64,000 nucleotides of DNA, taken from Paracyclopina nana. Lineage: Eukaryota > Arthropoda > Copepoda > Cyclopoida > Cyclopettidae. Of this stretch, positions 38,023 to 48,800 are shown in pieces. The position numbers and the translations under genes were made by a program. Under the pieces are notes generated by a model. That model saw nothing but the letters and a program-made list of their open reading frames with translations. It was not told where the DNA came from and did no database searches. Each line of letters opens with the position of its first letter. Within the stretch, counting starts at the first letter, position 1. Location of the stretch: NCBI GenBank assembly GCA_019096065.1, contig JAGUCH010000007.1, positions 2,316,501-2,380,500 of the forward strand, written 5' to 3'.

Positions 38023-41000
38023 TCAAGTAATGATGCAGTAGCTGTTTTCATGGCCACAATTGAGGAGATCATCAGCATTAATGATGCTGGTCAACAACAA
38101 TGGAAGATCGATCATATTCTAAGAGGGGCCAGCAGCATCCTCACGAGGCTGGCGAGGCCGACACGGTGTTGTTGCTCCACCATTATTGATATATACACCT
38201 TGTGTTTGCTTAGGATGATCACTTTTTATCTGAAATGGAAGAATAGATTTCAGCCGCAATTATTGCCAAGGAGAGCCGAGGTCCAGTCAGCGAATATTCT
38301 GCCATCATCTGCATGAATTATGCATTTACTCCTCATTTGCTAAGGGAAAAAGTTCGCCTCAGCTTCCCTTTGAAAAACTTTCATGAGCTGATAGCTTTAA
38401 TTAGGCGATCAAAATGTGCGGCCATATAATAACATGGCTTTTTACCAACGGCGTGACAAAAAAGCCAGCTCATTCATCCACTAAGTTGGGCACTGTCAGT
38501 TGCCATTAGTGTTCTCGCGCAATTTGGCGGCCTCCGGCTGCAGCCAGAGCGGCTCCAAATCAAAAAGAACTATAGTATAACATGGAGCTTGTACACCCAT
38601 GAAGAAGAAGAAGAAGAAAGCTTCAGTCCCTTGGGACTTTTCTTAAGCTTTCTAATTTGCTACAACTACTATACATAGCCGAGATAATGAAAATCTCACC
38701 TGAAGTCAAATGGATGCGAGGCCGCCGAGGCTGCTGCTCCTGTCGCGAGGTCACGATCAATTAACGCGAGGCAAAAAGTCGAGCATCCTCGGCTTTTCGT
38801 TCTATACTGACTTGCAGCACCTAATATGAGCAAAAAGTCCTCCAGCTCGCGCGAGCTCGCGACTGCTGCAAGAAGCCGCGGCCTCAAGCCTCGCTTGTAT
38901 ACATTGCTAGCTCGCTCTGCTGCTGCGGCCTCAGAGGCTGTCGAAGCGCCACCACCGCTCACTCTTTCGCATGCCATGCCCTTACTGCTGCTACTTCTGC
39001 CTTGGATATACTACTACTACACAGGGTATTGCGATTTTAAAATGCCTCTTTGAAATATTGCTGCCCATAAAAGCACGAGCGTGTAACAAGCAGTGGCTTT
39101 CACTTTGTGAAAACGAGCTTTTTGAGCGACTGCACTAGGTTTAAAAAGGCCTAAAGTGTAGTTGGTGGAACGAGTGAAAGCTCAAGGTTCGTACTGTGGT
39201 ATAATTTTCCATGGGAGAGCCACCATTGCTTTTTCAACAAGTAAACTACATTATCTTTCATGGCGCTGCAACAAACCAATCTTGTGATCTCACTCTCATC
39301 TTCTTGCTACAATTGGCGTAACAGCGGTGCTCACCTAAAACTGTTGTTGGGGAGGAGAAAATCGAAGACGAGAAGTAGAGCACACTGATGCACACACTGG
39401 GAATTCGGGGCCTTTAAAGATAACGTGGACACCTCTAGGCTTTATTTTCTCTTGGCCCACAGTGCAAAGTCTCTTAGGCCTCTCTTGCTGTTAGTTTTAT
39501 TGGCGCCACCCATGCTACACATATAGACTACTGCACTGTTGTAGTACACAATGGTTAGTTCTGTTTGATGTAGTGTCAATGGATATATATGACAATCTAC
39601 AACTGGCGCCGTTCATCTATTTGCCCATCGGCCTATCATAATCTGCTTATAAGACTATCAAAGACCATGATTTTTTGTGAGCTTTTATGCCTAATTTTTC
39701 TTCCTAAATGAGATGGGTAGATAATCGGAAGGAAACGTGAGGGCGTGACTTGTCACCGAATAAGGTTGTTTCATCACAAAAACGCACACAGTAAAAACAT
39801 CACGTTCGATATGCTCCCTTGGGACGCATAGCTTTGATTCAAATTCCACCATTTTCCTCTGCTGCGTGCTGATGGATGTGACGGGGGCAACGAGAGGCGA
39901 ATGGCTACTTGCAAGAGCTGCATGCAAAATACCCCATATTTTGTAGCTGGCTCTGCCACTATTGCTACGTTGTAGATCTATCTCGAGCAATCACAAATTG
40001 AGGAAAAAATGCAATCTACTGCACAAATATTCATTGGAGCTAGCTGGGAAATCAGAAATAATAACGCATTGTGCAAAAGTGCATTTCAGAAAAGTTACCT
40101 TTGTGCACATTGTTGAATTTTTGTGGGCAGTCAAATAACTCTGATGTAGTAGTAGTAGTCGCGGCGCGAGCATCAAAACAAAGCTGACCTGCACGTGTTC
40201 GCGCGAGGACCGAAACGTAAACAAACGCCATTGTTACGCGGGTGATCTGGCTGCGATCTCAGTTGGTCGTCGTGCGCTTCTTACTTACGACCTTAAGGAA
40301 GACTAATGTAGGTACATTTTAAGACTTAATACAATAGGAAATGAGGTTTAAATTTCGGCCTCTTTCTGCTTTAATATTTCAATGGCTATTCAACTAAAAG
40401 AGGGCTTTCGGCACCTTTTGTTAGGCTGCTCCTGGTGCAATTTAAGGCCAACTCCAGCCAATTAAAAAAGAAGATTAAAAATGCTTAGAAATTAAAGTAT
40501 GTTTTTACTCTAGCACAACATGTGCCAAGTTCGGAAAATGTTGTGATGAGAAAAAGGGAAACATGTCTCAAATACTTACAACATGGATGTCTGGAAAGTG
40601 AGGGGAAAAGCCAATGCTATTTCTGGCAGGTTCCTTTTAGAACTGGTCATTAGATATTCATTTCCTAGAAGTACTGTAAAATCTGAACATTGCTTCCATT
40701 TTTTATCACTATACCTAGCTTTGAACACTAGGCCCACAAAAATGCCTTCAACTTTGTTTAATAGGCTAAGCCGATATTTTAAGCTGTTCTATTGAAAGCA
40801 ACTAATTGATGTCATTACGACCGAGGCTTGTTTTCGCGTGCCCTCTTTTATTAGACAAAAAACTCTCAAAGATGCTTGATGTGCTGTAGAAGCATATGCT
40901 AGAAGGTTGCAAACAAGAATGTGAAGAAAGTCGGTCGATTCTGAACTCTTTGTGATGCATTCAATATTTTACTGCCAACGTGTGAAGCATAAATGGGAAA

Positions 41001-42054
41001 AAAAACCTTTCCATAGCATTAAAAAATCCAAGTTTATTCCCAATTCTCATGACTCCAAGGTCACTGCGTTGTTTCTTAAATAGGTCACTGCTAGAAAGAA
41101 AAAAAAATGTCCCAGTAGGGTGAACGCTTATATGCAAAGCTGCTGCAGCTAGTATATTACTTTTTCTCAGGCCAACACTCAAAAGAGAAAAGAAGCCCAC
41201 ATCAATAATGGATACATTTCTTAACTGCAGAAGGGGCAATCATCGAAAATCCCTTGTGTCATAAGTAGTCTATGGCCAAGCCCCCAGAAACTGTCTCGAA
41301 AAAACCGGACTGCGCAGTCTAGTATATTAAGTTAAGAAGGCATCTTACCTACAGACTGCCCTGAAGATATATCATGCACAATTCATCCAATATAATACCA
41401 AATGCTGTTCTATTTACAGACAAATGGATATTTTAATGCTACTCCCTAGTTATAAGAAATCTATCTTTTGCATAAACATACCTAACAAGGTAAAATGTAC
41501 ATTGTCTATTCAGACAGATTATTGAATAACACATATAGCAAAACAAGAATATAATGCAAAGGCCCTTGGGAAAGTAACCTTTACCTAAAGTAAAATCTCC
41601 TGGTGTGAGATGTGCATAAAAATATTTAGACGTGACGTCAATATTGTTCTTGGTAGAAAAAAGTCTTTCCCCTCCCTGAAAAAATGACCTCAGTCGTCTA
41701 GAAGAAGGAAAGCAAGCCATGCTCTCAGCCTACAACTGCAGCAGCTGAAAGTGAGAGTCGAACGACGTATTTACATAAACGAGTGAATTTCAACTCCGAG
41801 GTAAATCATTATAACGTCAGAACAGGCACCCTGTAGTTGTCTGGCCAAACCTGTTTTGTCTGGGGGGTTCCACTTGAACATAAGAGTCAGTTTCAGTTGA
41901 ATTCTGCCACGAAAAGAACAAGTTGTTATTATTCTATTAGTGAGGTCAAGTCGTAATTTTTCTGTGAAACAGCAACTCGCAACCTTGAACATTAGAGACG
42001 ACTCAAAATAGAAAATAGAAGGCTTCATGCGAATTTTGCAGGCGATTCAATAAG
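38023..42054. other. 4-kb region without a recognised gene
   Basis: Short frames on both strands were read and none carries a domain, signal peptide or conserved motif. There is a GAA-rich tract near 38600 and a GC-rich patch with CTCGCGCGAGCTCGCG near 38850. It presumably holds acetylcholinesterase and aminotransferase upstream sequences. Confidence 0.45.
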
Positions 42055-43537
42055 ATGACCAGCGGGCTTGGCAAACTGTGGAGGAAAGTTGGACCTCATC
42101 CCGGCTCCTCCTCGGCTAAGAGGCTTATTGGAGGCCATAAACGGCTGCTGTCCTCATTTAGCAGGTGAGTTACACGCTTTAGAGGCCTTTGACGGTGAAA
42201 TGCATTTGGTTTTCAGCGATGACATTCGCATGGAGCTTGCTGGTCCCTCTGAGGTGGGCAAGAAGCCAGCTGTCAAGGACCTTGCTTTTGGCAAGCACTT
42301 CACTGACCACATGTTGAGGATCCGGTGGTCCGAGACCAAGGGTTGGGATCAGCCGGTCATCAGCAAAGTCAAAAACCTTGAGCTGCATCCGGCTGCCAAG
42401 GTGCTGCATTACGCCCAGGAACTCTTTGAGGGCATGAAAGCTTATCGGGGCATGGACAATGAAATTCGCATGTTCAGGCCCATGCATAACATGGCACGCA
42501 TGCTCGTGTCTGCCAAGAGGAGCTGCCTGCCCGAATTCGATGCGGAGCAATTGGCCCAATGCATCAGGAGGCTGATCCAGGTGGACCAGGAATGGGTGCC
42601 TCACTCCGCAAGCTCCTCGCTCTACATCAGACCGACCATGATTGGCACCGAGCCCACCCTGGGCGTGGCAGCCTCTGGCGTCGCTGAGCTCTTTGTCATT
42701 TTGTCCCCTGTTGGACCCTACTTTTCCTCAGGCGTCAAACCGGTCAATCTGCTGGCTGATCCTAAGTACGTGCGATCCTGGCCTGGCGGGTCTGGCTTTG
42801 CCAAAATGGGATCCAACTATGCACCCACCCTATGGATATCCGTAATTTATTATCTCTATTCGCATAAAATCTAGAGTATTCGCCGTTTTTCCAATAGAAA
42901 ATTGCGGCCTCCCACAATTGCCACCAAGCTCTGTGGCTCTATGGTCCGGACGAGGAAATCACCGAGGTCGGAGCCATGAACATTTTCGCGCTCTTCAAAA
43001 GACCCAACGGTCGTATGGAGCTGGTCACACCCACCCTAGATTCAGGCCTCATTTTGCCCGGCGTCACCCGCAGGTCAGTCCTCGAACTGGCTGGCCAGTG
43101 GAACGAGTTCGACATCAGCGAGAGGAAGTTGACGATTCACGAGGTGCTCGAGGGTGCCAAGGATGGAACTCTCGTTGAGATGTTCGGCACTGGCACTGCC
43201 GCCATTGTCAGTCCCGTGGGCAACATCTTGTACGACGGCGAAATGAAAGCTCTCCCCATACCAGAGAACTCATTTAGCCAAAGGTAATTACGCTTCTGTG
43301 TTTTTAGCTGCCTTTTTTGTGGATCCGCCAGCTTAGTGCACAAAATGGCTCGTTTGTCAAGATAATGGCCCATTGAGCCTCGTATTCCCTTTTTCCAGAG
43401 TAATGAACACGCTGTCCGACATTTACTATGGCAAAATCAAGCATCCTTGGGCTATCAATATTGAGGACTGGTCCATTACCGCCGAGGAACGAAAGAGTAT
43501 CGAGGACTACCGCAAATCCCTAGATGCGAGAATTTAA
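42055..43537 (+). CDS. BCAT: Branched-chain amino acid aminotransferase, mitochondrial-type
   Basis: Exons 42055-42164, 42217-42841, 42898-43283 and 43399-43537 give 419 residues. The first exon encodes a basic, Ser-rich leader ([20 protein letters not shown]) that looks like a mitochondrial presequence. The PLP class IV aminotransferase body contains [72 protein letters not shown] (likely carrying the Schiff-base Lys region), [11 protein letters not shown] and [15 protein letters not shown]. It transfers amino groups between Leu/Ile/Val and 2-oxoglutarate. The exon 2/3 junction was set by splice signals and by the exact 26-residue spacing to the YG block of known BCATs. Complete and intact. 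Confidence 0.95.
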
Positions 43538-43815
43538 CAGGTCTCCCAACCGTACTATATGATGAATATTGTCAGTATTGACATTGAAAAACCACACTCA
43601 GACAAGGCTGTACTTAAATAAACCATATAAAGACCTTTAGAAAATGTGTGCGATTTTATAGGCGTTTTTCCAACGGTTCCTGCCGTTTCAATGCAATTAT
43701 CATCTGGTCGCGCTGCAAGTTCTCTCTTGTTTTGAAGAGTGACGTCACTTACAAAAATAGAGAGAGAGATCGAGTAAGACTTTTCCGTCAAATGAGGTGG
43801 TGACACTATGAAAGC

Positions 43816-45414
43816 ATGAATTTACGCTCCTCAGCCGAGCTTTCTCGGCTGATATCGACATGCCTGAGCCCAGTGTCGCCATTGGTGAAGCCCTCGTCGC
43901 TGCACACGCTCTGCCTGCGAACGGCAGCCATTTATGCGACCACCGCTCTCTACGAGTTTCACGACAAGCAAAACTTCGTCGACAACTCGGCCAACATCAA
44001 CGAGTCGATGTGGGACGCCGTGTTCCCGCTGCTCGACGCCCACTTCTTGCAGCTGATCCCGAGCCACCTGTACGAGCAGTTTTTGGACAACGTCCTCTGC
44101 GCCCTCGAGGTCGCCGCCCACTACGACGCCAACGGCAAGAATCTCATGCAGTACGTCATCCTCTTCTTCCCGCCCAAGTCCATGCGACGCTTTAAGGCCA
44201 GGAGGTGCTACAAGGATCGCGTCCTCATGCCCACCATTTGCTGCCTGCACAAGTGCACCAACCTCGAGGAGTTGTACGTGGAGAAGGCCGACTCGCCCGC
44301 TATCACCACATATCTCCTAGCTCACATCCTAAAGTTCCTCACCAAGCTGAGGGTTCTGGCCCTGCCAAAACAGTGCGACGACGATGTGGCCTCAGTCGTT
44401 GGCCTCAACTGCCCGAAACTGGAGTGCATCATCTTGACAGGGACCTCGGTGACCAACCTCGGCCTCTCTTGGTTCTTGTGCTGCAGACAACTCCATACCC
44501 TCATCATGCCCGGCTTCTTTCAGGGCGTCACGCCCAAAGGCGTGGCCTTGCTGTTGAACGGCCTACCCGGCCTCAGACATGTGGTGTACGATGTCATGTC
44601 AGATGTTCTCACGTATATCGACTTTAACACCTCGGACCTGGTGAAGCCCGCCCTAGGCCTTCGCACCATTCTGTTCCACTCCATGGAGCTGCTGTCGTCC
44701 AACCATCTCGAGCTGGTCACCAAACTTTGTCCCCACGTGGAGTGGTTGTCGCTGGACTCTGCTCTCTTTTACAACCTCGAAGGTCTGAGCAGAATGCCGC
44801 AATTGAGGCTTTTGAGACTGAACTACAAAGGACGGCCTATCGATGACACGATAGTCGACTTTTTTCGCATCAGTTGCGACCATTTGACGACGCTCCAGTT
44901 TTTCGACGTGAAAGAGCTCAGCCTGGAAGACTTGAGGCTCACAGTCAGCCAATGTCCTCAACTCGAGGTGATGGTGTTTCAAGATTGCTCAGTGCTACCT
45001 GATTGGAGGTCGAGTGGGCACGGCAATCAGATAAAGGTCATCAGCCGGTCCGTCGATCACCTCCAGATCTTTCAGATGCAAATTTTGCCGTGCCAACTTG
45101 TCGATTTTGTCAGCCTGTTCCGCGACCTCAACGTCCTTGAAATGGACCGGTGCGACCTCGACTTGGGGCAGTTGAAGCAGCTCCTTCTCGACCAGCCTTT
45201 ATTGCATACCTTAAAGTGCTCCCTGTGGACTCACAACAGCGTCCAGCGATCCGGAATGGCAGATCTTCAAGTTGATTTCAGGCATTGCCGGCTCCAGATG
45301 AACAAGCAGTTCTTCGACATTTACGACGAGGATTTTCTCGATCGGAGAACGATGGCTGTAAAGGTTCTGGACGAGTATGCCTCGTTTGCCCCCACCTTGA
45401 ACCATGACCCTTGA
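43816..45414 (+). CDS. Leucine-rich repeat protein, single exon
   Basis: A 532-residue intronless frame, 279 bp downstream of the aminotransferase on the same strand. From about residue 150 onward it has repeated LxxLxxLxLxxC/N-like units, for example CTNLEELYVEKAD, LTKLRVLALPKQCD, CPKLECIILTGTSV, MPQLRLLRLNYKGR, CPQLEVMVFQDCSV and LFRDLNVLEMDRCD. Spacing and Cys placement resemble the repeats of FBXL or ZYG11-type substrate receptors of ubiquitin ligases. I could not see a convincing F-box in the first 100 residues, so the ligase link is only an analogy. There is no signal peptide or membrane span. Lack of introns and high GC at third positions set it apart from its neighbours. Confidence 0.75.
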   Translation: MNLRSSAELSRLISTCLSPVSPLVKPSSLHTLCLRTAAIYATTALYEFHDKQNFVDNSANINESMWDAVFPLLDAHFLQLIPSHLYEQFLDNVLCALEVAAHYDANGKNLMQYVILFFPPKSMRRFKARRCYKDRVLMPTICCLHKCTNLEELYVEKADSPAITTYLLAHILKFLTKLRVLALPKQCDDDVASVVGLNCPKLECIILTGTSVTNLGLSWFLCCRQLHTLIMPGFFQGVTPKGVALLLNGLPGLRHVVYDVMSDVLTYIDFNTSDLVKPALGLRTILFHSMELLSSNHLELVTKLCPHVEWLSLDSALFYNLEGLSRMPQLRLLRLNYKGRPIDDTIVDFFRISCDHLTTLQFFDVKELSLEDLRLTVSQCPQLEVMVFQDCSVLPDWRSSGHGNQIKVISRSVDHLQIFQMQILPCQLVDFVSLFRDLNVLEMDRCDLDLGQLKQLLLDQPLLHTLKCSLWTHNSVQRSGMADLQVDFRHCRLQMNKQFFDIYDEDFLDRRTMAVKVLDEYASFAPTLNHDP

Positions 45415-45873
45415 TAATCGTTCTCGCTACAGTAGTTTATGTTGACAGTTACCCTACCTCATTTGTCTGCATATGGAGAATATGTATGTATCACCAAAGA
45501 CAGTGCTGGTAATTCTGCTTTTTTAATAATCGAATCGAGCGTTGAGCAAATTTTGTTGTTAAATCAGTTTAAATACAATATATAGTATGATAGTCATAAC
45601 CATTCATAGCATCATTGTATTATATGATGAAAAACGAAATGTGATGGACATGCAGAGTAAGATGATGACAGTGTAATGAAATGAGGGGACTCTTTGAATT
45701 TCTTAACCAACAGCCGCAAAAGTCAAGCTGATCCGCCATTATTAATGCCACAAATAATTGTCCAGAAGTATTGCAGCAGCACCACCAAGAATTAGTCATC
45801 TTGCGGGAGAGAGCGTCGTCAACAACAATTAGGAGTTTGAAACATGCTTTGTTCAAGTGCTACGCAGCTACTT
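45415..45873. other. Convergent intergenic gap, no gene seen
   Basis: A 0.46-kb interval between the LRR gene (+) and the TRPC-type channel (-). It presumably holds two 3' untranslated regions. Confidence 0.4.
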
Positions 45874-48800
45874 TCATCCTAGCCTGTCATGCCGATCGTG
45901 TTTTGGCTTGGCATTGTCAATCAGTTGGAAGATCAGCATTGGATACGTTTGATCGACAATTCCATTCAAATTGTCCATGCTATGCTTGTTGTTTTCCTCT
46001 GGGTTCCGCTTCATCATCCGCTTGTGGCACTTTTGGATCAGCACTGTCATCATGGAGAAGAATGTGAAAGGGGGTGGTAGGAGTGAGTCTGTGTCGAAAA
46101 ACTGTATGCCCATGTAGGCTCTGTGATATCTGGAACAAGATAAAATTGAGCTCCGTGGTCCTCTACATATTGGTAAGTAGGTCTTACTTCCACTGCGTGT
46201 CAAGATCGTCATATATTCGTCTGTACGTGATGGTCATCATGACAATCAGAATCCGGAGAAGTACCACACTCACCAGGAACTGGTAGACTGCCCACATGGG
46301 AACTGCAGCAGACTTCAAGTAGCTGGAAATAAGTAAAGAAAAATGTTTGGTCGTAGATAAAACTACATATATAGGGGATTGAGTGATCGATGTACAAAGG
46401 GACATTTATTAGGCATACGATAGCACAAACTTTAGCAATTAAGCCAATTTGCCGCGATTGCTGTATGGCGGCACAACTTGTGATTACATAATAGTAACTA
46501 ATAAGGCATGCTAGTTTTTTATATACTCACTTTATTCTGTAAGTGGCCGATCTGTAAAACAAATCATATTAAATACGATATGGTAATGTATGATTATAGT
46601 TCATTTTTGCGTTGCAGATAGTGAAAACCAACTAGAATAGAAAGTAGTGCAGTCAATGGTAGTAGCGTCTAAAGTATCAAGTGCACAGTGGGAAGCGAAA
46701 GGCTGGAACAATCCGGTGGAGACCAGCAAGCTTCTTCAATTCCACACTGAGCTATAACATATCACGACTTGGTAGAAAAACCATTGATTCCAACTCACCC
46801 AAAGCCCGCATCTTTGTCGAGCAAGCAACTGGCGATATCAGTTCGTCTAATTCGATTTTGGCCCTCGGAGTTCAACCGGTTCATAATGCAGGTGGTGTTG
46901 TAGAGGGCCTCAACGATGCATTTGCCTGAAATATTCGCAAATGTCGAATGTGGGCTTTAATTGACATTCCTCGTGAGCCTTACTCAATGATTTCATGTCG
47001 GTGTGCATAGTTTTAATGGAATGTATGCACGTCGAGTTGTAGGGCAAGTCCGCGACATCTCGGTACTCCGGATTCCCACGAAATGGTTGCAGTAAAACCC
47101 AGAAGAAGTATGTGAAAACCCCAGCAGTAGCGTTGCCAGCTCCATGCTGATCTAAATGCAAATTCATGTCAAATATAATCATCACCATATACAGTCTGTC
47201 CGTTCAAAATTGGACGACGGTATGGGAATCTAAACTTTGTGTCACATATTCAAGAAATACAGATTTTTAAATGATATCAATGGAGGAAAGATTGAGCCTT
47301 TTCCCATCTTTTTTCTAAAAAAATCAATTTAAATGGGAAAAAACCGGGAAAATTCATTTTTCCCAAGGCAACCCAGAAAATTGTCACGAAAAGAACTGAT
47401 ACATCATTTATTTTTTTGCTGTCATGGGGAATTCTTATTAATATTTTTCATTTTGTCAGAAAACATAAAAGATGCCCAAAGGTTTAAGCTTTCCAACGAT
47501 ACCCATTATGCCTTGAAATTCATAAATTCATAACACAAACTTTTGATTCCCGCGCCGTCCAATTTTGAAAGGTCAGACTGTATACCCAACCAGAATTTTT
47601 TCCAAGTTTTCTGAAAGCACTCCTTCGCTTTACCCAAGTTGAGTTTATGTCGTTATGTAACATTAACTACCGTACCACCTAAGTAAAAAAATTGAAAAAA
47701 AAAATCGAAGGTGACACGAACGAAAAATGGGTGTTTTCGATTTTACCTAGGTGTCAAGGAAGTTAACGTTACATAAAATGACTTAAACTCTATGTTGATA
47801 AAACGTATCAGTTTCACTTATAGGGTTTTTTTGGCGCATGAGGGCTCAGAATTTCTGGTTGGGTAGTGCGATTGTGCTCGGCATAATAACTCCAGGAAAA
47901 TTAAGACGCGCAAAGTGTTATTTCTAATGTACTATGCTATACATGCAAGTAATAGGCTTAGAGTGTGCAGTGCTTAATAACATCTGCCAAAGACTTGAGA
48001 GCTGCTGCATATAAAGGATGACCTCTGAAGCAGAAGAAGAAAGCCAGAACAGTCGTTTGTATGTGTCGAAAAGTGTCCTCTCCTCATTGGCCAAGCTTCA
48101 GCTCCACTAAAACACCAGCTAGCTGCTGACTTTTTTGTATGTGTCACTTTGGAATGATGATGAGAATTCACAGCAGCAACGATTATAGCAGTCTCATGCT
48201 GGCCTAAGTTGGAGCTTGAAAAGAGAAAGCTACTTCTTTTGCATAGTACTATGGCACAATAGATAGCGAGCTCAGAGCAGAAAAATATATCTTTGTTGGC
48301 ACAAATAAATTGCTTTCACAATTAATTACGCTGGCTTTGGCTGAATCTGGTTAAAATGTCTTGAACGCATCACTTCGGTCTAATCCAATTAGCTCAAATA
48401 TGGTAACAGTTTCCTTTCTTCAGTTACAAATGAAGCTTTTAACCAACGGAAGCTAAAGCAATATTTCACAAGGTGGCGTACATGCAAAGAATGAAGAAAC
48501 ATCAGTTGACAAATGCATATAGTGTGGTGCCTCTTTTAATATGTAGCAAGATAGCAGAAATTAATGTCAGTTAGGGCCCCAATTCAAGAAAGGCCTCCGG
48601 CCATCAATTTCCCCTCGGAAAATGTTGGAAAGCACTCTTTTTACAGACAGTTGGAGCAATAATTCAAAGACAATGAAAGAAACAAGGCGAACAAATGGCT
48701 CTCTCACAAAATAGTAGCAAGGAAGCATTCGGCCCTTTCAGTAGGAAATACTATATATGTAGTAGTATGCAGTATTAGGAGAAGAGCTAATTATTCTATG

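Noticed and set aside
38696-39053. Opposed Ala/Ser-rich frames of 93 and 75 residues
   Set aside because: Both come from a GC-rich low-complexity patch, with no domain or conserved motif on either strand.
43831-44982. Frames antisense or shifted to the LRR gene
   Set aside because: Low-complexity Arg/His/Gly-rich translations caused by GC-rich third positions of the real gene.
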